Assembly: GCA_902472305.1 (NCBI GenBank)
Contig: CABRNK010000025.1
Coordinates: forward strand, 1 to 36,907
Length of the DNA: 36,907 nt
Source: Hominenteromicrobium sp900549945
GTDB taxonomy: Bacteria > Bacillota > Clostridia > Oscillospirales > Acutalibacteraceae
Direction of reading: 5' to 3'
The notes beneath the pieces were generated by a model that was not told where the DNA came from, made no database searches, and was given only the letters and a program-made list of their open reading frames with translations. The position numbers and the translations under genes are program-made. This document shows, piece after piece, positions 7,423-14,448 of this stretch. Position 1 is the stretch's first letter, and each line of letters begins with the position of its first letter.

Positions 7423-7451
7423 ATTATAGGGAACACGGCGGGCTTTGTCAA
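7423..7451 (-). promoter_or_regulatory. Consensus SigA promoter of the tyrS T-box transcript
   Basis: On the - strand, TTGACA (7446-7451) and TATAAT (7423-7428) are separated by exactly 17 bp: both hexamers are perfect. The rnmV stop codon (7448-7450) lies inside the -35 hexamer. Transcription should start near 7416. Confidence 0.92.
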
Positions 7452-8047
7452 GCATCCGGCCGAATTTTTTTGAGTGCGGCGTGCATCCGGTTTTGTTTTT
7501 CATCCGTATCGAGCCAGCGCAGCAGCATTTTTGTGCTGAGATTCTCGGGCAGCCCGAGTGAAACGAGCAGCTTGCGGCGCAGTGCGGCGCTGTTCGGACC
7601 GCCGGAGAGACCGAGCGAAACGAGGTCGGCGGCGGTGAGCTGCGGGGCCGCCTGAGGCACAGCGGCCGCATCCACCGTCACGCCGGCGCAGCGCAGCGCC
7701 TCGAGCAGCACCTCGGCCGGCACGCCCTCCACGCCGAGCTTTCCCTCTTTGGAGGGCGCGGCCTTGCGCCGTTCTTTTCCGTAAATATCCGGGATATAGG
7801 CGTGACGCACCTGCTCCGCCGGCAGCCACGAGGCGACGCAGCTGCGGATCTGCCGCCCGGCGCTGTCGCTGTCCGTTAGGATCACAACCCCGCGCTCGGC
7901 GGCGAGCTTTTTAATAAAGGCGCGCTTTTCGGCGTCCTTGTAGATGGAAAAGCCGTTCGTCTCGACAATCACGGTGTCCACAAGCGACGACAGCTTGATT
8001 TTATCGTACCGTCCCTCGACGACGACGGCCTCGCGAATCGCAAGCAT
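7448..8047 (-). CDS. rnmV: Ribonuclease M5 (5S rRNA maturation)
   Basis: RNase M5 trims 5S rRNA precursors, working with ribosomal protein L18 in Firmicutes. The 199-residue protein has the Toprim catalytic pattern: E11 in VVEGRYDK and the D59-x-D61 pair in LTDSDSAG. It continues into the family's C-terminal region (GLSGGPNSAALRRKLL). A little over 180 residues is usual. The open frame extends to 8122, but ATG 8047 is chosen because GGAGG sits 5 bp before it and the family starts there (IREAVVVEGRYDK). It lies 13 bp after the holA stop, at the end of the comEC-holA operon. Its stop codon is shared with the tyrS -35 box. Confidence 0.92.
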   Translation of the reverse strand: MLAIREAVVVEGRYDKIKLSSLVDTVIVETNGFSIYKDAEKRAFIKKLAAERGVVILTDSDSAGRQIRSCVASWLPAEQVRHAYIPDIYGKERRKAAPSKEGKLGVEGVPAEVLLEALRCAGVTVDAAAVPQAAPQLTAADLVSLGLSGGPNSAALRRKLLVSLGLPENLSTKMLLRWLDTDEKQNRMHAALKKIRPDA

Positions 8048-8060
8048 ACGCACCTCCGGC

Positions 8061-9116
8061 TCAGGCCACGTGGCCGCGGTGCGCCGCGAAAAGCAGCTTC
8101 GAAAAGAGCTTTTCCAGCACAACGCGGTCCATCGTGTCGCCGGTCGAGAGCTTCAGAGAGAGATCGCAGTCGAGCAGGAGGGCGATGCTCTCGCGCAGCA
8201 CCTCGAGCGAGAGGTCGCGCATATCGCGCTCGGCGTATTTCAGCCGGAAGTCACGCCCCTTATAGTCGCCGTACTCCGCGGGAGCCAGCGAAGTTTTGCC
8301 GCTTTGGATCGCGGCGCGGACGCGGTACATGTCAATATACGCGCCGCTCAGCACGGAGAGAATCGTGAGCGGTTTTTCGCCCTGATTGATCAGCAGGTCG
8401 AGCAGGGTGTAAGCCTTGGAATAATCGCCGCGCACGAGCGCGTTGCTTAAAAGAAAGACCGTCGTCTCCATGTTCTTCGTGACAATCTCTTCGATCTGCT
8501 CCGCTGTGATTTCGCCGCCGCCTGCGAAGGCGCAGAGCTTTTGAAGCTCGTTTGTCAGAGCGTTCAGGTCGCTGCCGGCGTAGCGGATCATGCGGTTCGC
8601 GAGCGTGCGGGACAGCGTGCAGCCCCGCTTCTCAGCCTCGCGGCATAGGAACTTCTCGAGGTCGCTTTCACTGCGGCGCGCATAGCACAGCGAACAGCCG
8701 GCCGCATCGATCTTTTTGATGAAATTGCGCCATTTGGCGCTTTTTTTTACGTCGATTTCGAGCGTCGGCAGGAAGAAAATGAGCACCGTCGTTTCCGGCA
8801 CGTTTTCGATCAGCTCGTGCAGCTTGCTGAGCTCGGCGGCGCCGAGCGATTCGACGTTCAAGTCGGAGACTGTCACGCACTTGCGCTCGGCCATGAACGG
8901 CAGGGCCTCCGCGGCGTCGGCGATCTCGTCGACCGAGGCCGTGTGCGGGAATTCGTTGTAGTTGAATTCCGGGAAATCCGCCGCGGCAAACTTCTTTGTC
9001 AGCCGCAGGATATCGCGCTTGACGAGGAATTTTTCGTCCCCATAGAGGAAATACAGCGGGGCGAGCTGATTCTTCGAGATCTGCTCCCGCAGCTTGCTTT
9101 CATTGATTTCAGGCAT
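8061..9116 (-). CDS. holA: DNA polymerase III subunit delta
   Basis: HolA is the delta subunit of the clamp loader, which opens the beta sliding clamp during replication. The 351-residue product has the family N-terminus (APLYFLYGDEKFLVKRDI), the acidic FNYNEF/DEIADAAEALPFM segment and the middle domain (RYAGSDLNALTNELQKLCAFAGGGEIT, visible as GSDLNALTNELQKL). It ends in the conserved collar helices (LLDLLINQGEKPLTILSVL, LRESIALLLDCDLSLK). Length fits the family (about 330-350). It starts 21 bp after comEC, the usual Firmicutes order comEC-holA. An rpsT gene, a frequent neighbour, is not here; rnmV follows instead. Confidence 0.93.
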   Translation of the reverse strand: MPEINESKLREQISKNQLAPLYFLYGDEKFLVKRDILRLTKKFAAADFPEFNYNEFPHTASVDEIADAAEALPFMAERKCVTVSDLNVESLGAAELSKLHELIENVPETTVLIFFLPTLEIDVKKSAKWRNFIKKIDAAGCSLCYARRSESDLEKFLCREAEKRGCTLSRTLANRMIRYAGSDLNALTNELQKLCAFAGGGEITAEQIEEIVTKNMETTVFLLSNALVRGDYSKAYTLLDLLINQGEKPLTILSVLSGAYIDMYRVRAAIQSGKTSLAPAEYGDYKGRDFRLKYAERDMRDLSLEVLRESIALLLDCDLSLKLSTGDTMDRVVLEKLFSKLLFAAHRGHVA

Positions 9117-9137
9117 ATCGTATCCTTTCCGGGCGGC

Positions 9138-11306
9138 TCAGCCGCCGTATATCGTATAGCTGCCGTCGCCTGCAAAGCGCAGGCAGATATGTTCGTGTTC
9201 GCCCGCCAGAATATAGCGTCCGGTCGGGAGCACGCCGGCGGTCTGCCGTGTGTCCTCCGTTTGCAGGATCGTAAGCGCGCCGTTCGGTACGCCGCCGGCC
9301 TTATCCGTGACGCATATATCCGCGGTTTCGCCGAAAAATCCGCCGTCTCCGCCCTCCAGCAGGATCTGAAGCCCGCCGGCCGAGAGCTCAATGCAGTCTC
9401 CACGGCCGGAAACGCTGTACGCCGCGGTATCGGAAATCTGCCCGTCCGTGCCGTAGGCGTAGGCGATACCCTGCGTGTCCGATTCGACCGGGAAATAAAC
9501 GGAATCGGGATAAAGGACGGTGGAGACGCGGAATTCCTCGGCGAGCGCCTGCGCACAGCGGATGGATTTTTCATCGGACTGTACGTGAAGCAAAGCGATG
9601 CGCTCCGCGCCGTAATCCCGCAGTGCACCGCCGACAGCCGTGCTGCTGCCCGTACAGCTGAAAATATAGGCAGCGCTGTTCTCAATGTAGGCCGTGCAGG
9701 CGGCGGTCGGCGTGGTAAAGACCAGCAGCCGCGCTCCATGGCTGTTCAGCGCGGCATTCGCGCCCATCCCGACGAGCAGGACGCCCGCCGCAAGGGCATA
9801 GGCTGCCGCAATGTGTCGCCCCCGCAGGATACGGAAGCCACAGAGCAGAAAGACGACGCAGATCAAAACGGCGGGGGCGGCATATAGGCCGGCGATGCAG
9901 AGCGTATCCGGCAGAGCGCCGGCGATCAGCCGCACCACGGCATTCTGATATTTTGCAAGCAGGCCGCTCAGAAAGACGAACGGCGCGGCGGCGGGCGCCA
10001 AAACCGGAAAACTGAGCAGGATCGCCGCAAGCACGCCGAAGCGGATCAGCCAGGCCGAGGCGTAGAGCGCGAGCACCGAAGTCAGCACGGCAGCGAGGTT
10101 GATGCTGCCGAATACGTAGAGCTGCACGGGCAGCGAGCCGAGGATCGCGCAGACGGATGCCGCAGCGGGCGACAGGATCCGCGTGAGAAACTGCCGGCGT
10201 TGCACGCTTTGGATGCGCCCGGTCAGCACATCCATCATGCGCGGCGAAAGCGCGATGATGCCGAGTGTCGCGGAAAAGGAGAGCAGCAGGGAAACGTCGC
10301 CGGCACAAAACGGGTTTGTGAGCGCCAGAAACAGGATGGCGACCGCGAGCGAGTTCAGCGCGTCCGCCGTGCGGCCGATCAAAACCCCGCAGAGCAAAAT
10401 GATCTGCATGATGCCGCTGCGCACGACTGTGGCGGACATGCCGGAAACCACCATAAAGGCGAGGATAAATGCGATGGAGATCCCCGCGGCGTACCGCCGG
10501 CGCACGCCGAGCAGGCAGAGTCCGCCGAGCGCAAACTGCGTGACGATCGACATATGCATGCCGGAGATAACGAGGATGTGCGAGGCGCCGGCCACACGGT
10601 ACGCACTGTTGAGCGCATCGGGAACATTGTCCCGAAAACCGAGCAGCATGGCGGAAAGTACGGCGGCTTCATCGGTCGGCAGCGCACGGCGCAGGCTGTT
10701 CTGCACATGCGCGCGTATGGCGGCGCTGTAATAGGCGGGCGGCCTGTTTTCCGCCGGGGTGACGGCGATGCTCTCATAATCGGTGATATAGGCTGCAAAA
10801 AGCTTGCCGTGGGCGAGCTGTGCGGCGCGCGAGGAAAGCCCGCCGTTATCGTTGAAGGGGACGAACCGAGCGGTGCACGAGACCGTGTCGCCGATCTCTG
10901 CCGGAAGCGCTTCGCCGTGCGACAGGCGGACCGAGAAATCTACGGTTTGGCCGGTATCCTCAATCGCGCACACGCGCGCCGTATACCGGTAATTTCCGGA
11001 ATAGCGCTCCGGCTCCGATTCTAAAACGGCGCGGATGCGGTAGGTGTTGTTGAGATAGCGCTCGGCAGGGCGCACGGTTAAAAGCGTTTGTACGGAAAAC
11101 ACCGTCATTGCGGCGGCTGCCGCGATGAGCACGAGCATCCGCGCCGGGTGCGCGCGGTGCTGCCGAAAAAGGAGGCACAGGGCACACAGAATTAGAAGCG
11201 CCGCGGCAGCGAAGGGCGTGACGCTTTCGCCGAGAAAAACCGCGAGCACGAGCGTGCCGAAATAGGAGAAGCCGATATAAACCGCCGGGCGCGACACAGC
11301 TTTCAT
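9138..11306 (-). CDS. comEC: ComEC/Rec2 DNA-uptake channel protein with degenerate C-terminal domain
   Basis: ComEC forms the membrane channel for single-stranded DNA during natural transformation. The 722-residue protein has N-terminal helices, a DUF4131/OB-like extracellular domain (about residues 60-180), and the competence domain with the hallmark HILVISGMHMSIV near residue 245 followed by many membrane helices. The C-terminal domain, normally metallo-beta-lactamase-like with HxHxDH, is present in size, but the motif region reads ALLHVQSDEKSI, so the metal ligands are missing. ATG 11306 follows GGAG by 9 bp and lies 4 bp after the HAD gene's stop; the longer frame to 11360 overlaps that gene. 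It may still conduct DNA, or may be decaying. No other com genes are in view. Confidence 0.9.
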   Translation of the reverse strand: MKAVSRPAVYIGFSYFGTLVLAVFLGESVTPFAAAALLILCALCLLFRQHRAHPARMLVLIAAAAAMTVFSVQTLLTVRPAERYLNNTYRIRAVLESEPERYSGNYRYTARVCAIEDTGQTVDFSVRLSHGEALPAEIGDTVSCTARFVPFNDNGGLSSRAAQLAHGKLFAAYITDYESIAVTPAENRPPAYYSAAIRAHVQNSLRRALPTDEAAVLSAMLLGFRDNVPDALNSAYRVAGASHILVISGMHMSIVTQFALGGLCLLGVRRRYAAGISIAFILAFMVVSGMSATVVRSGIMQIILLCGVLIGRTADALNSLAVAILFLALTNPFCAGDVSLLLSFSATLGIIALSPRMMDVLTGRIQSVQRRQFLTRILSPAAASVCAILGSLPVQLYVFGSINLAAVLTSVLALYASAWLIRFGVLAAILLSFPVLAPAAAPFVFLSGLLAKYQNAVVRLIAGALPDTLCIAGLYAAPAVLICVVFLLCGFRILRGRHIAAAYALAAGVLLVGMGANAALNSHGARLLVFTTPTAACTAYIENSAAYIFSCTGSSTAVGGALRDYGAERIALLHVQSDEKSIRCAQALAEEFRVSTVLYPDSVYFPVESDTQGIAYAYGTDGQISDTAAYSVSGRGDCIELSAGGLQILLEGGDGGFFGETADICVTDKAGGVPNGALTILQTEDTRQTAGVLPTGRYILAGEHEHICLRFAGDGSYTIYGG

Positions 11307-11310
11307 GCGG

Positions 11311-12033
11311 TCACACTCCGAGCAGCAGACGGCGGATCTCGCCGTAGCCTTTGACTTCATACGTCACCGGCACGCCGACCGTGTTTTCTATGCCGTCGGG
11401 ATTGTACCAGATAGAATCCATACCGGCGTTCCGCGCGCCGCACATGTCGGAGGTCAAGGAATCGCCGATCACGACGCAGTCCTTTGCCGCGGCGCCCGGA
11501 ATATGCGACAGCACGTAATCGAAATAGCGCTTGTCCGGCTTCGCCGCGCCCGCTGTCTCAGAGATGAAGCAGCCGCGGATATAGGGCAGCAGGCCGGAGT
11601 TTTGCAGCCGCGTTTTCTGTGAAGAGGCATTTCCGTTTGTCACGATGTAAATCGGGTATTGCGCGGAGAGCGATGCGAGCAGCTCTGTTGCACCGGGGAA
11701 AACAGTGCCCGTCTGCCCGAGAAATTCAAAGTACAGCGCATTGATTTTATCCGGATCGCGCGGCGGCAGGCCGGCTTCACGGAAGAAATCGACGAAGCGG
11801 CCGCGGTAGAGCTCCGGTTTTGTGCACAGCCCCTGTTCAAAGCGCCGCCACCAGCGCTCGTTGCAGGCATTGTACCGCTCGCGCACATCGGGGCTGATGG
11901 GCAGTACCGCATGAAAGCCCGCGGCCTCGTACATGCGCTCGAATGCTTCCGCCATATCGCGGTTGAAATCGAGCAGCGTTTGGTCGATGTCGAAGAGGAG
12001 GTATTTGTACACGTTGCGTCGCCTGCCTTTCAT
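11311..12033 (-). CDS. HAD-IA family hydrolase (YjjG-like pyrimidine nucleotidase)
   Basis: A 240-residue HAD superfamily phosphatase. Motif I is FDIDQTLLDF (nucleophile D15, acid D17), motif II is YIVTNGNAS, the motif III lysine is in AAKPDKRYFDYVL, and motif IV is VIGDSLTSDMCGARNAGM. The pattern resembles the YjjG subgroup, which removes phosphate from non-canonical pyrimidine nucleotides, but the substrate is not provable. ATG 12033 overlaps the DUF1294 stop as ATGA, suggesting translational coupling. The in-frame GTG 12012 (giving VYKYLLFDID), preceded by AAAGGCAGG, is an equally good start and matches the family N-terminus better. Part of the DUF1294-HAD-comEC-holA-rnmV operon. Confidence 0.85.
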   Translation of the reverse strand: MKGRRRNVYKYLLFDIDQTLLDFNRDMAEAFERMYEAAGFHAVLPISPDVRERYNACNERWWRRFEQGLCTKPELYRGRFVDFFREAGLPPRDPDKINALYFEFLGQTGTVFPGATELLASLSAQYPIYIVTNGNASSQKTRLQNSGLLPYIRGCFISETAGAAKPDKRYFDYVLSHIPGAAAKDCVVIGDSLTSDMCGARNAGMDSIWYNPDGIENTVGVPVTYEVKGYGEIRRLLLGV

Positions 12034-12317
12034 CGGGTCAGAAAATATGCGGCAAAGCCTGCCGCCGCAAGCTGCAAGAGGATAAAGAGCGGCAGCAAAA
12101 GCATGAATTTCAAGTGCTTCGTTTTGTGGCGGACCAGAAGCATGGCGATAAATTCACCGGCTGCGCCGCCGAAAAAGCCGAAAAGCAAAAGCGTGCGCTC
12201 CGGTATGCGCCAGCCGCCGCGCCGCGCACGGCGCTTATCGGAAACGGCGAGCAGCGCCGCTGTGAGATTGACTGCGGCCAGATAGAAAAGAACCGCATAC
12301 AGAACGGGCTCGGGCAT
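12030..12317 (-). CDS. DUF1294 family small membrane protein
   Basis: A 95-residue membrane protein matching the DUF1294 pattern: a first helix (LYAVLFYLAAVNLTAALLAV), then SDKRRARRGGWRIPERTLLL, FFGGAAGEFIAMLL, RHKTKHLKF and a last hydrophobic helix. The function of this family is unknown. GGAAG lies about 6 bp before ATG 12317. It is the first gene of the operon driven by the promoter at 12363-12391. Confidence 0.88.
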   Translation of the reverse strand: MPEPVLYAVLFYLAAVNLTAALLAVSDKRRARRGGWRIPERTLLLFGFFGGAAGEFIAMLLVRHKTKHLKFMLLLPLFILLQLAAAGFAAYFLTR

Positions 12318-12362
12318 AATTCTTCCATTCCCTCATAATTATTGTTGTATCAGGACAGGTTT

Positions 12363-12391
12363 ATCTTACCGCAAATCGCGGCTTTGGTCAA
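12363..12391 (-). promoter_or_regulatory. SigA-type promoter of the DUF1294-HAD-comEC-holA-rnmV operon
   Basis: On the - strand, TTGACC (12386-12391) and TAAGAT (12363-12368) have 17-bp spacing, about 45 bp before the DUF1294 start. The 118-bp gap also holds the 5' region of the divergent glycoside hydrolase gene, for which I see no clear promoter. Confidence 0.7.
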
Positions 12392-12435
12392 GCGATACGG
12401 CACAGGTAACCGGGATAAGAAAGGAAAAAAGGCGT

Positions 12436-13716
12436 ATGATTGTACTGAAAAAAAGTCACTACATTGCGGCGCTCGTCGTTCTGGCCCTCGTCGTGTTCTT
12501 TGCAGCCCGCGGCGGCGTACAGCCGGAGCCGGCACAGGCCGCAGGTACTTCGAGCCTGACCAGCGCGTCAGCCGTACCGCAGCCGGAGGAAACCGCAGCC
12601 GGCACAGAGCCGGCCGCAGAGGGAGCGGCGGCGCAGGCGGAGGATGAGCCGCTCGTCGGCGTCTGGATTCCGTACATGTCGCTTTCAACGGCGGAAAAAA
12701 CGGAAGATGCCTTCAAGGAAAATTACGACGCGAAGCTCGAAAGCGCGCGGGAATCCGGCGCGAATGCGGTGTTTGTCCACGTGCGCCCCTTTGCGGACAG
12801 CCTGTATCCCTCCGAATACGAGCCGTGGTCGCATATTCTGACCGGCACGCAGGGGGAGGACCCCGGCTACGACCCGATGCAGTACATGATCGACAGGGCC
12901 CACGAGAGCGGGATGGAATTCCACGCGTGGATCAACCCGCTGCGTATATCGACGGCGTCCACGCCGGATACCCTCGCCGAAACCGGCTTTTACATGCAGA
13001 ACCGGGAAACAAACCCGTTTTACTTCATCGAGTACGACGGCGGCGTCTATTACAACCCGGCAAGCGCCGTCGTCCGCGAGCGCATTGCAGACAGCGCGGC
13101 GGAGATCGCAGCACTGTACGATGTGGACGGCATCCACTTCGACGATTATTTCTACCCGACCGACGATGAATCGATCGATTCGAACCAGTACGCCGCCTAC
13201 TGCGAGGAGACGGATGAGCCGCTCCCGCTGCACGAGTGGCGCACCGCGAATATCAACGCGCTGATCGCCGCGGTCTACCAACGCATCAAGCAGGCTGCGC
13301 CGGACGTTGTGTTCGGCATTTCACCGCAGGGAAACCTCGGCAACAACGAGAAGATCAACGCGGATGTGTACACGTGGTGCGCGCAGAGCGGGTATATCGA
13401 CTACATCTGCCCGCAGCTCTACTACAGTTTCGAGAACGAGGCACTGCCCTTTGAGGAGGCCCTCGAAAGCTGGAACACGATGGAACGCCTCGACAGCGTG
13501 AAGCTGTATATCGGCCTTGCTGTCTACAAGGCCGGCACAGATGCGGACGACGGCACATGGCTCAATACGGAGGATACGATCGCGCGGCAGATCGAACGCG
13601 CGGAGGAGACCGGTGCGGACGGCGTGCTGCTCTATGCCGTCGACTATTTGGACGCGGAGGAGACGCGCGCCGAAATGGCGAATGCGCGGATCGCCATCGA
13701 TGCGCTCAAGCCATAA
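12436..13716 (+). CDS. GHL10-type glycoside hydrolase (DigH/YngK-like), membrane-anchored or secreted
   Basis: A 426-residue protein with an N-terminal signal/anchor helix (HYIAALVVLALVVFFAA), an Ala/Glu/Pro-rich linker to about residue 72, and then a TIM-barrel glycosyl hydrolase-like domain (GHL10, PF02638 type). Visible features are GVWIPYMSL, ANAVFVHVRPFADSLYPS, FHAWINPLRI, YDVDGIHFDDYFYP (paired Asp residues, likely the active centre), FGISPQGNLGN, YICPQLYYSF and LYIGLAVYKAG. E. coli DigH of this group cleaves denuded peptidoglycan glycan strands, so a cell-wall role outside the membrane is likely. AGAAAGGA precedes ATG 12436 by 11 bp. No cell-wall sorting motif is present. The domain call is sure, the substrate inferred. 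Confidence 0.85.
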   Translation: MIVLKKSHYIAALVVLALVVFFAARGGVQPEPAQAAGTSSLTSASAVPQPEETAAGTEPAAEGAAAQAEDEPLVGVWIPYMSLSTAEKTEDAFKENYDAKLESARESGANAVFVHVRPFADSLYPSEYEPWSHILTGTQGEDPGYDPMQYMIDRAHESGMEFHAWINPLRISTASTPDTLAETGFYMQNRETNPFYFIEYDGGVYYNPASAVVRERIADSAAEIAALYDVDGIHFDDYFYPTDDESIDSNQYAAYCEETDEPLPLHEWRTANINALIAAVYQRIKQAAPDVVFGISPQGNLGNNEKINADVYTWCAQSGYIDYICPQLYYSFENEALPFEEALESWNTMERLDSVKLYIGLAVYKAGTDADDGTWLNTEDTIARQIERAEETGADGVLLYAVDYLDAEETRAEMANARIAIDALKP

Positions 13717-13724
13717 TCCCTCAT

Positions 13725-13777
13725 TTTTGCAAAATTGCCGCCGCCGACTTGCAAAATGTGCTTCCCGGTGTTATACT
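13725..13777 (+). promoter_or_regulatory. Promoter and putative operator of the XRE-cupin regulator
   Basis: TTGCAA (13749-13754) and TATACT (13772-13777) are 17 bp apart. The 9-mer TTGCAAAAT occurs twice, at 13727-13735 and 13749-13757, 22 bp (two helical turns) apart, and the second covers the -35 box. The first is embedded in the perfect palindrome TTTTGCAAAA (13725-13734). This looks like a repressor-binding pair, probably for the regulator encoded next. Confidence 0.6.
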
Positions 13778-13810
13778 TATGCCTAAGCAATGAATAAAGG
13801 GGGACTCATC

Positions 13811-14362
13811 TTGTCCAACGATTACAATGAGATTTCGGCAAGACTGCGTGAGCTGCGTGAGGCCAGCGACTACACGGTCGAGCAGCTTGCGGCGGAGCTC
13901 GGCATGGAGCCGGAGGTATACCGCGGCTATGAGGAAAACGGCCGGGATATTCCGATCAGCCTGATCTACGAGGTTGCAAACAAATTCGGCGTGGATTTCA
14001 CGGAGATCGTCACCGGCGTACCCGCGAAGCTCAACAGTTACCACATCGTGCGCCGCGGCAAGGGCAAGGTCGTCAACCGCAACCCGGAGTATTACTTTGA
14101 GGATCTCGCGTTCCGCTATTCCAGCAAGGTGATGCAGCCGCTGCTCGTGACGCTCGAGCCGACGGACACGCCGGCCGGCCTGATCACACATGCCGGGCAG
14201 GAATTCAATCTCGTTCTGGAGGGAACCGTCGTCGTCAACTACGACGGCGAGGAGTTCACGCTCACGGCGGGGGATTCGATCTACTTCAATCCGACCAAGC
14301 CGCACGGCCAGCGCTGCGGCGGGGACGTAAAAGCGCGTTTCCTGACGGTCATCGCGGAATGA
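13811..14362 (+). CDS. XRE-family transcriptional regulator with C-terminal cupin domain
   Basis: A 183-residue DNA-binding protein: a helix-turn-helix of the XRE/SinR type at about residues 8-62 (ARLRELREASDYTVEQLA, GYEENGRDIPISLIYEVANKF) followed by a small cupin_2 domain at about residues 105-180 (HAGQEFNLVLEGTVVVNY, LTAGDSIYFNPTKPHGQRC) that usually senses a small ligand. TTG 13811 is chosen as start because AAAGGGGG lies 7 bp before it; the in-frame ATG 13790 has no ribosome site. It sits 86 bp before an acyl-CoA synthetase, a pairing common in Clostridia, so it likely regulates that gene and itself. The ligand is unknown. Confidence 0.88.
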   Translation: MSNDYNEISARLRELREASDYTVEQLAAELGMEPEVYRGYEENGRDIPISLIYEVANKFGVDFTEIVTGVPAKLNSYHIVRRGKGKVVNRNPEYYFEDLAFRYSSKVMQPLLVTLEPTDTPAGLITHAGQEFNLVLEGTVVVNYDGEEFTLTAGDSIYFNPTKPHGQRCGGDVKARFLTVIAE

Positions 14363-14408
14363 GATAAAAGACGGACGGCGCATGGCGCCGTGCAGCAGGG
14401 GATACAGC

Positions 14409-14435
14409 TTGACACGCCCTGTGTAAAAATATAAA
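14409..14435 (+). promoter_or_regulatory. Possible promoter before the acyl-CoA synthetase gene
   Basis: A perfect TTGACA (14409-14414) is followed by TATAAA (14430-14435), but the spacer is only 15 bp, which is short for SigA. A 7-bp hairpin (ACGGCGC with GCGCCGT, 14375-14391) lies just upstream without a T-run. Confidence 0.35.
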
Positions 14436-14448
14436 AGGACTGTTGCAA

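Noticed and set aside
8817..9887. 356-residue + frame opposite holA and comEC
   Set aside because: Crosses two clear - strand genes and has no family features.
11307..11360. 18-codon upstream extension of comEC
   Set aside because: Overlaps the HAD gene end; ATG 11306 has GGAG at 9 bp and the hydrophobic N-terminus follows it.
14375..14391. 7-bp hairpin after the XRE-cupin gene as a terminator
   Set aside because: No T-run follows; it may be a leader structure but cannot be called a terminator.
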